The notes beneath the pieces were generated by a model. That model was given only the letters and a program-made list of their open reading frames with translations. It had not been told where the DNA came from and did not search any database. This document shows, piece after piece, positions 34,972 through 44,169 of a stretch of DNA of 64,000 nucleotides; within the stretch, counting starts at the first letter, position 1; each line of letters begins with the position of its first letter. Origin of the DNA: Halobacterium sp. R2-5. GTDB lineage: Archaea > Halobacteriota > Halobacteria > Halobacteriales > Halobacteriaceae. The stretch spans positions 682,001-746,000 of the forward strand of contig NZ_JAANTH010000002.1 in assembly GCF_011734195.1 (NCBI RefSeq), given 5' to 3'. The translations under genes and the position numbers were made by a program.

Positions 34972-36015
34972 ATGAACGAAGACGACGTACGGGACCTCCT
35001 CCGCGACGTCGAGGACCCGTCGCTCGGCGACGACATCGTCTCACTCGGCCTCGTCAACGACCTCGACGTCGACGGGGACAAAGTCACAATCTCGCTCGCG
35101 CTCGGCGCGCCGTACTCTCCCACGGAGACGGACATCGCCGGCCGCGTCCGCGAAGTTCTCGAAGACGCCGGCCTCGAAACCGACCTCACCGCCGCCATCC
35201 CCGACCGCAGCGGCGGCGACGTCCTCCCCGGCGTCAAGAACGTCATCGCCGTCGCCTCCGGCAAGGGCGGCGTCGGCAAGTCCACCGTCGCGGTCAACCT
35301 CGCTGCCGGCCTCGCCGACCGCGGCGCGCGCGTCGGCCTCTTCGACGCCGACATCTACGGCCCCAACGTCCCCCGGATGGTCGACGCCGACGACCACCCC
35401 CGCGCCACCGAGAGCGACACCATCGTCCCGCCCGAGCGACACGGCATGAAACTCATGAGCATGGCGTTCATGGTCGGCGAAGACGACCCCGTCATCTGGC
35501 GCGGCCCCATGGTCCACAAGGTCCTCACGCAGCTCGTCGAGGACGTCGAGTGGGGGAACCTCGACTACCTCGTCGTCGACCTCCCCCCGGGCACCGGCGA
35601 CACCCAGCTCACCATGCTCCAGACGGTCCCCCTCACCGGCGCCGTCGTCGTCACTACCCCGCAGGACGTCGCCGTCGACGACGCCCGCAAGGGCCTCCGC
35701 ATGTTCGGCCGCCACGACACCACCGTCCTCGGCATCGCCGAGAACATGAGCGGGTTCGTCTGCCCCGACTGCGGCGGCACCCACGACATCTTCGGCAGCG
35801 GCGGCGGCAAGGACTTCGCCGACGAGAACGAACTCCCGTTCCTCGGCTCCATCCCCCTCGACCCCAGCGTCCGCCAGGGCGGCGACCAGGGCGCGCCGGT
35901 CGTCCTCGACGACGACAACCAGACCGGCGAAGCGCTCCGCGAATTCGTCGCCGAAACCGCCGACATGATCGGCCTCGTCCACCGCCGCAACGCCAGCGGG
36001 CCAGCCAAACACTGA
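34972..36015 (+). CDS. mrp: Mrp/ApbC-type iron-sulfur cluster carrier ATPase
   Basis: 347 residues. An N-terminal MIP18/DUF59 domain (residues 1-80, [19 protein letters not shown]) is fused to a deviant Walker A P-loop ATPase: [18 protein letters not shown] at about 94-111, [29 protein letters not shown] pair near residue 265 is the site of the bridging Fe-S cluster in homologues. It delivers Fe-S clusters to apoproteins. The ATG at 34972 is the first one after a TATA-like CTTATCG at 34941-34947, giving leaderless transcription; the longer frame includes that element. Divergent from moaA, itself an Fe-S enzyme. Confidence 0.94.
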   Translation: MNEDDVRDLLRDVEDPSLGDDIVSLGLVNDLDVDGDKVTISLALGAPYSPTETDIAGRVREVLEDAGLETDLTAAIPDRSGGDVLPGVKNVIAVASGKGGVGKSTVAVNLAAGLADRGARVGLFDADIYGPNVPRMVDADDHPRATESDTIVPPERHGMKLMSMAFMVGEDDPVIWRGPMVHKVLTQLVEDVEWGNLDYLVVDLPPGTGDTQLTMLQTVPLTGAVVVTTPQDVAVDDARKGLRMFGRHDTTVLGIAENMSGFVCPDCGGTHDIFGSGGGKDFADENELPFLGSIPLDPSVRQGGDQGAPVVLDDDNQTGEALREFVAETADMIGLVHRRNASGPAKH

Positions 36016-36024
36016 CGACTCCTC

Positions 36025-36240
36025 ATGTCTGACTTCGACGACGCCGAGAAACGCGACGCGCTCCGCGAGGTCGCCGACGAACTCCGCGAGAACGACTCCG
36101 AGGAAGCCGAACGCGTCGCCGCCATCGTCCACCGCGTCAGCGACATCTACGACGACGGCGAGGATGTCGACGCCCAGCACGTCTACCTCAACATGCGGAA
36201 CATCCTCCAGATCTCCGAGCAGGGCGGCATCGAGCGGTAG
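36025..36240 (+). CDS. Small acidic haloarchaeal protein, function unknown
   Basis: 71 residues, almost entirely helical and charged, with two helices (AEKRDALREVADELREN and EEAERVAAIVHRVSDIYD) followed by VDAQHVYLNMRNILQISEQGG. No known motif. It begins nine bases after the Mrp stop, so it is likely cotranscribed and may bind the same complex. Composition matches the core genome. It converges on the exported-protein pair, three bases apart. Confidence 0.75.
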   Translation: MSDFDDAEKRDALREVADELRENDSEEAERVAAIVHRVSDIYDDGEDVDAQHVYLNMRNILQISEQGGIER

Positions 36241-36243
36241 CCC

Positions 36244-37176
36244 CTATCTTCGCCGCCAGAGGACCGCTCCGACCAACGCCAAGACGACGAGCACCGCACC
36301 CGCACGCCGTTCCGTCGGGGATAGCGCTTCGTCGTCGACGTACCCCTCGCGGTACTGGCGCGCCGTCTCGTTGCTGTAACTGACGTCGGCCGTGCCGCCC
36401 GGCATTTGCTCGAAGTGGTCGTCCCACGCGTTCGCTGTCTCGTTCGGTTTCGCCATGAACTCCTTCTGGTCGAACTTTCCCTCCGGCTGGCCGGTGTCGT
36501 TGAACACCATCACCTTGCCTGCGACGACGTCGTCCGGGGCTTCGTCGAGCTCGAATCTGAACTCGCTCGAACTCCCGGGTTGCGGCGCGCCGATCTCGAA
36601 CTCGCCCTGAGTTTCAAACGTCTCTGCGCGCACGTGGAGTGCGTACGCTCGCTCCCCCGGATTGTGGACGGTAGAGACGAGCTCTGTCGAGTTCTCGCTT
36701 CGAACTACCTGGACATCACTCACATACGGAGTTGGAACGTCGGGACTCGACGCGTTCAGGTGGTGTGTGAAATTGAACATGAACTCCCGTTCACTCGCAA
36801 CTATACGTACTGAGTGGTTATCTTGAGTTGTGTCAAGATAACTGGTCACATTCTTCGATACAAATTTCGATTCTCCACCCTCTAACTCTGGCATCTCAGG
36901 ACTAAATCCAACACCGTCAACCCATAGCCCAAATTCACTTGGGTACTTCATCCCTCCTTTATTTTCGACCCCAACACAGACGCGGTTAGCAGTCTCTAAA
37001 AAACTTACAAAGAACTCTACATGTAAGTTAAATTCTTTATCTATATCAACTGCTCTATGTTTCTTTGCATCCTCACACGGACTTTCAGATTGATCTGTCG
37101 GAACCGCAGTAGCGCTTGGAACGATAGCTAGAGAGAGTACAACGAGGACGACGAGGAAGACATTCTTACCGGCCAT
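36244..37176 (-). CDS. Membrane-anchored exported protein, partner of the PKD protein
   Basis: 310 residues. A Sec signal (NVFLVVLVVLSLAIVPSATA, cleavage near residue 24) is followed by an extracellular region with two CARDB-like or beta-sandwich stretches (VHVEFF..., VSDVQVVRSENSTELVSTVHNPGERAYALHV near residues 155-190), several N-glycosylation sequons, and a C-terminal membrane helix (AGAVLVVLALVGAVLW) ending in RRR. It would be held outside the cell with a tiny cytoplasmic end. Its ATG overlaps the end of the large PKD gene by 11 bases. The first half (36.8-37.2 kb) is much more AT-rich than the rest of the window. No family is recognised. Confidence 0.8.
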   Translation of the reverse strand: MAGKNVFLVVLVVLSLAIVPSATAVPTDQSESPCEDAKKHRAVDIDKEFNLHVEFFVSFLETANRVCVGVENKGGMKYPSEFGLWVDGVGFSPEMPELEGGESKFVSKNVTSYLDTTQDNHSVRIVASEREFMFNFTHHLNASSPDVPTPYVSDVQVVRSENSTELVSTVHNPGERAYALHVRAETFETQGEFEIGAPQPGSSSEFRFELDEAPDDVVAGKVMVFNDTGQPEGKFDQKEFMAKPNETANAWDDHFEQMPGGTADVSYSNETARQYREGYVDDEALSPTERRAGAVLVVLALVGAVLWRRR

Positions 37177-40100
37177 ACTTTTCCTCTATTTTCTCCGTTA
37201 ATATATCTTCAATTCTTTCTACACTAATAACTCCGTCTTCCGTGTGTTCGACTATCCGGGAGACCTCTCGGCTCTCCATCTCCGGCAACCGCTTCGTATC
37301 TTCACGTGTGACGTACTTCGTGAGCGTAACGTTCGCTCGGCCGACTGTCTCGACTACTGAGTCTCCGTCGTTGAGACTACCGACTTCCGCCGTCCTCGTT
37401 CCGGTCTGCTTACTGAGAACCCACTGCTGACTGGGCACGATGTCCGCGATTCGAACGTCACGAGAGTTAGCCGCACTCTCAGCCATGATTTCGCTGTGTA
37501 CGGTTTTCCACGGCTGCCACTCGTACGAGGCTGGGTCGACGAGCGTGCGGTTCTCCGCCAAGTACACGTCTCGCATCTCCGAGCGTTCGTGTTCCACTTC
37601 GTACTCGTACTGGCGCTCGTACTCCGGTTCACGGACTGTCACGTGACGCATATCGCCCGTGTACTCGTGCGAATAGCTCCAAGGATGTGTTGACCAGTAT
37701 GTCTCCTCGACGGTCCGACTTCGTGTGACTTCCTTCGTGCGGGTTACCGTATGCTCCTCAGTCACTGTCTCGGTCGTCTGATACGACATGCAGCCGAACA
37801 TCCCGCACTTCTCTTTGTAGACGATTTTCGACTCCTCAGTCGTATACGTGTCCTCGTACGTTTCGGTCGTCTCGTAGGTCTCGGTCGTCTCGTACCGGAA
37901 CTCCTTCTCCGTCCGGTACTTCCCGTCGCGGACGAGCTTCTGCCGCGTGTCCCCCGTGAAGGTTCCAGAACCGCCGCGGTTGGACCGCCACTCGTTCTCG
38001 GTCGTCGTCCACGTATATTTCTCAGTCGTCGTGCCGTCCGCCGACCACTCGGGATGCGTTTCTAGGAAGAACTCTCTACGTCCTCGCTCGTAGAACCGCA
38101 TCTTGTCCACATCGTACTCGACGGGGTCGGTCTTTACGTACTTCTCCAACTGGAATTCGCGGCCTGCTTGATTCACCTGCTGGACGTGGTATCCAGAATC
38201 CACGAGGTCGTCTCGAACCCCCTCGTTAGCCGTTCTTCGAACGGTGTGTTCGGGTCGCTCGACGAGATACGACACCGACGTTGAGACGTCCGCTATCTCG
38301 CTGTACGCGGATGCGTACACCACGGGCTGCGGTACCGTCGTGGTGTACTCCATCTGCGGGTGAAGCGTGGGATACGACGACAGGTTAACCGGGCCATCAC
38401 GGAACGCCTTCGCCGGAATTTCGACCGTCCAGTGGTGCCATCGCCCTCTGCCTTCCGGGTCTGGATCGGCGACTTCTCCTGGCCTCTCTTTGCTATTCAC
38501 CCGATCGACTACGGACCCGTGTTCCGGGCGAACGCCGAACGAGAGTTTCTCTTTGTACGTCGCCCTCGACAGGTAGTAGCGTTCGGATTTCACCGAAACA
38601 GTAATAGTCTCGTTCGGATAGAACGGGCCACTTTCTTCGATCGTCGGGTCTTCGAGTTCCGGAGCGAACCAATCGAGTAGACCGGACGAGTTCGTCGTCT
38701 GCTGCTGACCGTCGACCAGTTGTAGCCACACGGTATTCGTCACCTCAATCCCGATTCGAGACTGATTTCGGCCCGCATCGACCCCGTACCAGTGGTACTC
38801 TAACGGAGAACCGTCGGGGTCGAAGGATTTCCGCGCGTCGAACACGATCCCCCGCAACCGATTGTGTTCCGTTTGCGGATCGATGGTCTCCATACGAATC
38901 TCCGGTGATGAGAGCGTGACCGGAACTGAATCGCTCGTTCGGTTGGTGTAATCATTTACGCGCCACCGAACCTCCGAGAAGCCGCTAATGTCTGCTATTC
39001 GCTCCCTGTATGACGACTTCTCGAGAATTAGGTAACCTTTCTCATCAACTGATTTCTTTAATTCTGAATTTTCCCCTGCTCCAGTCACGCGTATAATGGC
39101 CTCTATTTTCCCCGGCTCCACACCGTTCAAATCGACTTTCACGCGGTAGGTCGCCGTGTACCTCGACTCGTCGATGCGTGGGTGGTACTGGTCGAGTGGG
39201 CCGTCCCGAACGAAGCCTGCCGACACGACTTCTGGTGGTCCAGGTACCGCCACGGTTCGGATGGCGACGTCGGTCTGTCCGCGAGCGTCGCGAGCGCGTA
39301 CCGTGATCGTGTGGTCGCCCGGTTCGAGTGAGTCGAGATACGTCTTCGCGGCCAGTTTGTCCCCGCCTTTACGGCCGTCGCGGCCGTCCGTGGCGAACGT
39401 CTCAACCTGCTCGCCGTCGACGTGCACCGTCACGGTCTGGAGGTTCTCGTAGTCGTCGGTGGCTTCGATGGTGACGGGGGCGACGCTGTTGTTCTCGACT
39501 TCGACAGTCGTCAGTTCGGGTGCGGGGTCCGCGACGACGGTCCGGGTCCCGTCCGAGAACGTGGCGACGTCGCCGTCTGTCGCGGCGTAGAGCTCGTGGA
39601 CGCCGGGAGTGAACGAACGCGTAGTGGTGGTGCCGCGGGCGACCTGCCGTCCGTCCTGCATCCACACCCCGGACGCGTCGTTCGTGAGTTCGTACTCGGC
39701 AGTCAGATCACCGTGTCCCGTGATGACCTGCGGGCCATCGACGTCGGCGTTACTGCCTCCCGTCGCGGTGTCGTCGGTCGAGGTGCCCCCGTCAGTTGGG
39801 TCAGTGACGGTGATGGGGCTCTTCGCGGTGTCGCGCTGGTCGTCTTCGTCGACGGCGGCGACGGAGACGGTGTGCGTGCCCGTCGTCGGGAAGCGGACCG
39901 TTCGCGTGGTCGTCGTCGCGTCGCCGGAGACCGACTCCGTCGCGACGTGTTCGCCGTCGACGCTCCAGACGAGTCTGTCGAGCGGTGCGCTACCGGCGTC
40001 GGCGTCGACGGTGAACCGCGCCGGGTCGCCGATGGTCGTCTCTGTCGGTGACGCGAGCGACGCGGTTGGCGGATCGCCGGGTTTGACAGTGACGTAGAGA

Positions 40101-40456
40101 GTGTCCGTCGTCGTGGCGCCGTCGTCGTCGGTGACGGCGAGCGTGACGCGGTACGTGCCCGTGGCTTCGGCTGAGAACTGCGTCTGTTCGCAGTCGCTGC
40201 AAGTCGGTGTGGTGGCGTTCGTGACGTCACCGGACTCGGCGGCGACGGTCCAGTCGTAGCGCTCGATGGTGCCGTCGGGGTCGCGGGACCCGCCGGCGTC
40301 GAGGTAGACTGTGGTTCCGCGGGTAACCGTCTGGTCGAGGCCCGCGTCGGCGAGCGGCGCTTTGTTCGATGCGTCGACACCGGTCGACGCGGCTGTGCCT
40401 GGGGTCGTGACGGCCGCGAGGACGAGACACGCGGCGAACAACCAAGCTGCTTTCAC
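37166..40456 (-). CDS. Large exported PKD-domain protein
   Basis: 1096 residues. A Sec signal (KAAWLFAACLVLAAVTTPGTA) precedes two PKD domains (about 31-125 with PLADAGLDQTVTRGTTV and DPDGTIERYDW, and 126-220), a Thr/Asp/Gly linker, further beta-sandwich domains and a C-terminal region (from about 813) with a Thr/Glu/Tyr-rich repetitive segment (843-923) containing CGMFGC. No membrane anchor or PGF-type sorting signal is seen. I chose the GTG at 40456 over one at 40477, since the TATA-like TTTATGTAG on this strand (centre about 40490) predicts a start near 40464, which excludes 40477. Lower GC and several Cys, rare in haloarchaeal exoproteins, are odd. A surface or adhesion-like role is inferred only. 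Confidence 0.85.
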   Translation of the reverse strand: MKAAWLFAACLVLAAVTTPGTAASTGVDASNKAPLADAGLDQTVTRGTTVYLDAGGSRDPDGTIERYDWTVAAESGDVTNATTPTCSDCEQTQFSAEATGTYRVTLAVTDDDGATTTDTLYVTVKPGDPPTASLASPTETTIGDPARFTVDADAGSAPLDRLVWSVDGEHVATESVSGDATTTTRTVRFPTTGTHTVSVAAVDEDDQRDTAKSPITVTDPTDGGTSTDDTATGGSNADVDGPQVITGHGDLTAEYELTNDASGVWMQDGRQVARGTTTTRSFTPGVHELYAATDGDVATFSDGTRTVVADPAPELTTVEVENNSVAPVTIEATDDYENLQTVTVHVDGEQVETFATDGRDGRKGGDKLAAKTYLDSLEPGDHTITVRARDARGQTDVAIRTVAVPGPPEVVSAGFVRDGPLDQYHPRIDESRYTATYRVKVDLNGVEPGKIEAIIRVTGAGENSELKKSVDEKGYLILEKSSYRERIADISGFSEVRWRVNDYTNRTSDSVPVTLSSPEIRMETIDPQTEHNRLRGIVFDARKSFDPDGSPLEYHWYGVDAGRNQSRIGIEVTNTVWLQLVDGQQQTTNSSGLLDWFAPELEDPTIEESGPFYPNETITVSVKSERYYLSRATYKEKLSFGVRPEHGSVVDRVNSKERPGEVADPDPEGRGRWHHWTVEIPAKAFRDGPVNLSSYPTLHPQMEYTTTVPQPVVYASAYSEIADVSTSVSYLVERPEHTVRRTANEGVRDDLVDSGYHVQQVNQAGREFQLEKYVKTDPVEYDVDKMRFYERGRREFFLETHPEWSADGTTTEKYTWTTTENEWRSNRGGSGTFTGDTRQKLVRDGKYRTEKEFRYETTETYETTETYEDTYTTEESKIVYKEKCGMFGCMSYQTTETVTEEHTVTRTKEVTRSRTVEETYWSTHPWSYSHEYTGDMRHVTVREPEYERQYEYEVEHERSEMRDVYLAENRTLVDPASYEWQPWKTVHSEIMAESAANSRDVRIADIVPSQQWVLSKQTGTRTAEVGSLNDGDSVVETVGRANVTLTKYVTREDTKRLPEMESREVSRIVEHTEDGVISVERIEDILTEKIEEKYGR

Positions 40457-40483
40457 GCTACTCTCAATTGAACCCACTATCTA

Positions 40484-40496
40484 CTACATAAAATTT
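40484..40496 (-). promoter_or_regulatory. TATA element of the PKD protein pair
   Basis: On the minus strand AATTTTATGTAGT lies in a very AT-rich spacer. Its distance to the GTG at 40456 (about 34 bases from the centre) predicts a short leader and argues against the upstream GTG at 40477. Confidence 0.5.
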
Positions 40497-40678
40497 CATA
40501 GCTAAATTTCAAGTATTATAATCGGCGTGTCTGCCAGCGTTCTCCCCGCGACGACGCGGTTTTCCGCCGGTCTGCGGCAGTCCTTAATCATCTTTCCGTG
40601 ATAATGGATGGCAAACGATTTAGTGTGGGTCAGTCCTACACCCTACTAACGGTCCGAGCACGGGCCAGAGGTTACACT

Positions 40679-42562
40679 ATGACTGATGACGAACTCATTT
40701 GGCGAGTGGCGGGGGGTTCCGGCGACGGAATCGACTCCACGAGCCAGAACTTCGCGAAGGCGTTGATGCGTTCGGGCCTCGACGTCTTCACGCACCGGCA
40801 CTACCCGTCCCGCATCCGCGGCGGCCACACGTACGTGGAGATTCGGGCCCGGGACGGCAACGTAACGTCCCGCGGGGACGGCTACAACTTCCTGCTCGCG
40901 CTCGGGGACTCGTTCGCGCGCAACCCCAGCGAGAACGCCGTCTACGGCGACGAGGAAGTGAAGCCGCTCGCGGAGAACCTCGACGACCTCCGCGAGGGCG
41001 GGGTCATCGTCTACGACGAGGGCCTGCTCGACGAGGCGGACATCCCGAACTTCGAGGAGCGCGCCGAGGAGAACAACTGGCACGTCTACCCGCTCGACCT
41101 CCGCGGCCTCGCGAAGGAGCACGGCCGCGAGGTCATGCGGAACACGGCCGGTGTCGGCGCCACCGCGGCGCTCGTCGACATGGACCTCGAGCACATCGAG
41201 GACCTGATGTCGGACGCGATGGGCGGCGACATCCTCGAGCAGAACCTCAAAGTCCTGCACGACGCCTACGAGCAGGTCAACGAGATCGACGACCACCCGG
41301 ACCTGACGGTCCCGCAGGGCGAACACGACGAGGACCAGGTCCTCGTCTCCGGGAGCCACGGCGTGGCGTACGCGGCCATCGACGCTGGCTGCCGGTTCAT
41401 CTCCGGCTACCCGATGACGCCGTGGACGGACGCCTTCACCATCATGAGCCAGACGCTCCCCGACATGGGGGGGATCTCGGAGCAGGTCGAAGACGAGATC
41501 GCCGCGGCGGCGCTCGCGGTCGGCGCGAGCCACGCGGGCGTGAAGTCGATGTCCGGGTCGTCCGGCGGCGGCTTCGCGCTGATGAGCGAGCCGCTGGGGC
41601 TCGCGGAGATGACGGAGACGCCGCTGGTCCTGCTCGAAGCGATGCGCGCGGGTCCCTCCACGGGGATGCCGACGAAGCCCGAGCAGTCTGACCTCGAGCA
41701 CGTCCTGTACACGAGTCAGGGCGACAGCCACCGCGTAGCGTTCGGTCCGAGCGACCCGAAGGAGTGCTACGAGCAGACCCGGACGGCGTTCGAGATCGCC
41801 TACGAGTACCAGATTCCGGCGATCGTCGTCTACGACCAGAAGCTCTCCGGCGAGTACCGGAACGTGGACGCCTCGTTCTTCGACCGCGAGCCGAACCCGA
41901 CGCTCGGGAGCACGCTCACGGAGGACGAGATCGCGGAGGCCGCCCACGACGCGACTGGGAAGTTCAAGCGCTTCCAGCACGACGTCGAGGACGGCGTCAG
42001 CCCGCGCTCGATTCCCGGCCAGAAGGGCGGACGCTTCCTCGCGACGGGCAACGAGCACTGGCCGACCGGCCACATCGCGGAGGACCCGGACAACCGGACC
42101 GCGCAGATGGACCGGCGCGTCCAGAAGGTCGACGCCATCCGCGACGACCTCGACGAGCGCGACCAGCAGGTCGTCTACGGCGACGAGGACGCGGACTTCG
42201 GCCTCATCGTCTGGGGCAGCCAGCAGGGCACCGTCGAGGAGGCGGTCCGGCGGCTGAACGACGACGGGAACAGCGTGAAGGCGCTGGGCGTCAGCGACCT
42301 CTCCCCGTTCCCGGCCGAGCGCGTCCGGGAGTTCGTCGAGAGCGTCGACGAGGCCATCGTCGTGGAGATGTCCGTGACGAAGCAGTTCCGCGGCCTCATC
42401 CAGAAGGAGGTCGGGGACTTCGGCGGGAAGCTCTCCAGCCTCCTGAAGTACAACGGCAATCCGTTCGAGCCCGCGGAGATCGTCGAAGCGGTCGAGCTCG
42501 AACAGAACGGCGGCGGCGAACCGACCGCCCAGACCACCCTCGAACCCGCGGCAGGTGACTAA
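40679..42562 (+). CDS. korA: 2-oxoacid:ferredoxin oxidoreductase, alpha subunit
   Basis: 627 residues; the gamma-type domain is fused ahead of the alpha domain as in haloarchaeal KorA. It oxidatively decarboxylates a 2-oxoacid (probably 2-oxoglutarate) to the acyl-CoA and reduces ferredoxin, replacing the NAD-linked complex of the citric acid cycle. WRVAGGSGDGIDSTSQ and RHYPSRIRGGHTYVE mark the N-terminal gamma domain; SGSHGVAYAAIDAG, GYPMTPWTDAF and MSGSSGGGFALMSE mark the alpha domain. I chose the ATG at 40679, preceded by GAGG ten bases upstream; in-frame starts further left lie in the promoter area. The beta subunit follows three bases later. Confidence 0.93.
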   Translation: MTDDELIWRVAGGSGDGIDSTSQNFAKALMRSGLDVFTHRHYPSRIRGGHTYVEIRARDGNVTSRGDGYNFLLALGDSFARNPSENAVYGDEEVKPLAENLDDLREGGVIVYDEGLLDEADIPNFEERAEENNWHVYPLDLRGLAKEHGREVMRNTAGVGATAALVDMDLEHIEDLMSDAMGGDILEQNLKVLHDAYEQVNEIDDHPDLTVPQGEHDEDQVLVSGSHGVAYAAIDAGCRFISGYPMTPWTDAFTIMSQTLPDMGGISEQVEDEIAAAALAVGASHAGVKSMSGSSGGGFALMSEPLGLAEMTETPLVLLEAMRAGPSTGMPTKPEQSDLEHVLYTSQGDSHRVAFGPSDPKECYEQTRTAFEIAYEYQIPAIVVYDQKLSGEYRNVDASFFDREPNPTLGSTLTEDEIAEAAHDATGKFKRFQHDVEDGVSPRSIPGQKGGRFLATGNEHWPTGHIAEDPDNRTAQMDRRVQKVDAIRDDLDERDQQVVYGDEDADFGLIVWGSQQGTVEEAVRRLNDDGNSVKALGVSDLSPFPAERVREFVESVDEAIVVEMSVTKQFRGLIQKEVGDFGGKLSSLLKYNGNPFEPAEIVEAVELEQNGGGEPTAQTTLEPAAGD

Positions 42563-42565
42563 CCC

Positions 42566-43504
42566 ATGAGCAAGGCATTCAGCGCGATCGGAGAGGATAG
42601 GGAGGTCGAACGGGACGAGTTCACGCCCGGCGTCGAGCCGCAGCCGACGTGGTGTCCGGGCTGTGGCGACTTCGGCGTCCTGAAGGCGCTGAAGGGCGCG
42701 ATGGCGGAGCTCGGCAAGGACCCCGAGGAGGTCCTGCTGTGCACCGGCATCGGCTGCTCGGGGAAGCTCAACAGCTACTTCGAGAGCTACGGCTTCCACA
42801 CGATTCACGGTCGCTCGCTGCCCGTGGCCCGCGCCGCGAAGCTCGCCAACGACGACCTCGAGGTCGTCGCGGCGGGCGGCGACGGCGACGGCTACGGCAT
42901 CGGCGGGAACCACTTCACGCACACCGCCCGCGAGAACCACGACATGACCTACATCGTGTTCAACAACGAGATCTTCGGCCTGACGAAGGGCCAGACGTCC
43001 CCGACGTCGCCGAAGGGTCACAAGTCGAAGACTCAGCCTCACGGGAACGCGAAGGACCCGGTTCGGCCGCTCTCGATGAGCCTGTCGGCGGGCGCGTCCT
43101 ACATCGCCCGCACGGCGGCCGTGAACCCGAACCAGGCCCAGGAGATCCTCGTCGAGGCCATGGAGCACGACGGCTTCTCGCACGTCGACTTCCTCACGCA
43201 GTGCCCGACGTGGAACAAGGACGCCAAGCAGTACGTCCCGTACGTCGACGTGCAGGACAGCGACGACTACGACTTCGACGTCACTGACCGTCGCGAGGCC
43301 GCCGACATGATGTACGAGACGGAGAACGCCCTCCACGAGGGCACCGTCCTCACCGGCCGGTACTACAAGGAGGAGGACCGGAACTCCTACCAGCAGGAGA
43401 AACGCTCTCGCGGCGACATGCCCGAAGAGCCGCTCGCCGAGCGGTACTTCGACGACGACTACGAGTGGGAGCGCTCGTACGACCTCATCGAACGCCACAA
43501 GTAA
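42566..43504 (+). CDS. korB: 2-oxoacid:ferredoxin oxidoreductase, beta subunit
   Basis: 312 residues. It holds thiamine diphosphate and the single 4Fe-4S cluster of this enzyme type. Cluster ligands are in WCPGCGDFG and GIGCSGK near the N-terminus, and the thiamine/Mg site is GGDGDGYGIGGNHF with the usual NNEIFGLTKGQTSPTSP downstream. The fourth ligand is probably the Cys in the TQCPTWN segment. Ferredoxin, not NAD, is the electron acceptor in halophiles. Spacing to korA is three bases, so the subunits are made together. Confidence 0.94.
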   Translation: MSKAFSAIGEDREVERDEFTPGVEPQPTWCPGCGDFGVLKALKGAMAELGKDPEEVLLCTGIGCSGKLNSYFESYGFHTIHGRSLPVARAAKLANDDLEVVAAGGDGDGYGIGGNHFTHTARENHDMTYIVFNNEIFGLTKGQTSPTSPKGHKSKTQPHGNAKDPVRPLSMSLSAGASYIARTAAVNPNQAQEILVEAMEHDGFSHVDFLTQCPTWNKDAKQYVPYVDVQDSDDYDFDVTDRREAADMMYETENALHEGTVLTGRYYKEEDRNSYQQEKRSRGDMPEEPLAERYFDDDYEWERSYDLIERHK

Positions 43505-43661
43505 CCTCTCGGCCCGCTAATCGCCCATTTTTGCGGTAGTGCCGTCGTCCCTCCCAGTAGTAACGCCGGCCGTGGGACGTCGAACAGCGACGCCGATACC
43601 AGGTCGTTTGCGCGCTCGACGTGTCGCTTCGCGAGCACGCCACGCGACTTTCCCGTTCGGA

Positions 43662-43671
43662 AGATATTTTT
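43662..43671 (+). promoter_or_regulatory. TATA element of the Lrp-type regulator gene
   Basis: AGATATTTTT lies 15-25 bases upstream of the ATG at 43686 and about 30 bases from the alternative GTG at 43695, so transcription is leaderless or nearly so. It does not decide firmly between the two starts. Confidence 0.5.
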
Positions 43672-43685
43672 TCACAGGCGCCAAA

Positions 43686-44123
43686 ATGAGGGGTGTGAGC
43701 ACCGAATCGACGGAAGACCGAATCCTCGCCGCGCTCGAGGAGGACGCGCAGGCGTCGTACGCCGACATCGCCGCGCGCGCGGACGTCTCGAAGCCGACGG
43801 TCCGGAAGTACATCGACAAACTCGAAGACGAGGGCGTCATCGTCGGGTACTCCGCAGACGTCGACCCGAAGAAACTCTCCAGTCAGTCCATCTCGCTCGT
43901 TGGTATCGACGTCGCCTCCGAGCGGTACGTGGAGGCGACGCGGGCGCTGAAGGAACTGGACGCAGTCCACGCGCTGTACACCTCTAGCGGCGACCACATG
44001 CTGATGGCGGAGGTCCGCGCCGCGGACGGCGACGCGCTCGGCGAGGTCATCAGCGACGACATCCTCGGTATCGACGGCGTCACCGCCGCCCACCCGTCTT
44101 TCCTCCAGGAGCGTCTGAAGTAA
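43686..44123 (+). CDS. Lrp/AsnC-family transcription regulator
   Basis: 145 residues. The N-terminal winged helix-turn-helix reads DRILAALEEDAQASYADIAARADVSKPTVRKYIDKLED in segments, with the recognition helix near residues 33-45, and the C-terminal ACT-like RAM domain (SISLVGIDVASERYV to HPSFLQERL) binds effectors and drives octamer formation. Haloarchaeal Lrp proteins control amino acid and redox metabolism. The alternative GTG at 43695 would remove three residues and fits the TATA spacing about equally well. It follows korAB and could regulate it, which is inference. Coding for small DNA-binding domain plus RAM is complete. Confidence 0.9.
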   Translation: MRGVSTESTEDRILAALEEDAQASYADIAARADVSKPTVRKYIDKLEDEGVIVGYSADVDPKKLSSQSISLVGIDVASERYVEATRALKELDAVHALYTSSGDHMLMAEVRAADGDALGEVISDDILGIDGVTAAHPSFLQERLK

Positions 44124-44169
44124 CGCCGCTCGCCGCCGGAGTTTTGCGCCGGCCGCCCCAAGCACTCGT

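Noticed and set aside
40598-40678. A longer korA start
   Set aside because: The added 27 residues lie in the promoter area, are basic and unlike the family; the ATG at 40679 gives the known N-terminus and has a ribosome-binding GAGG.
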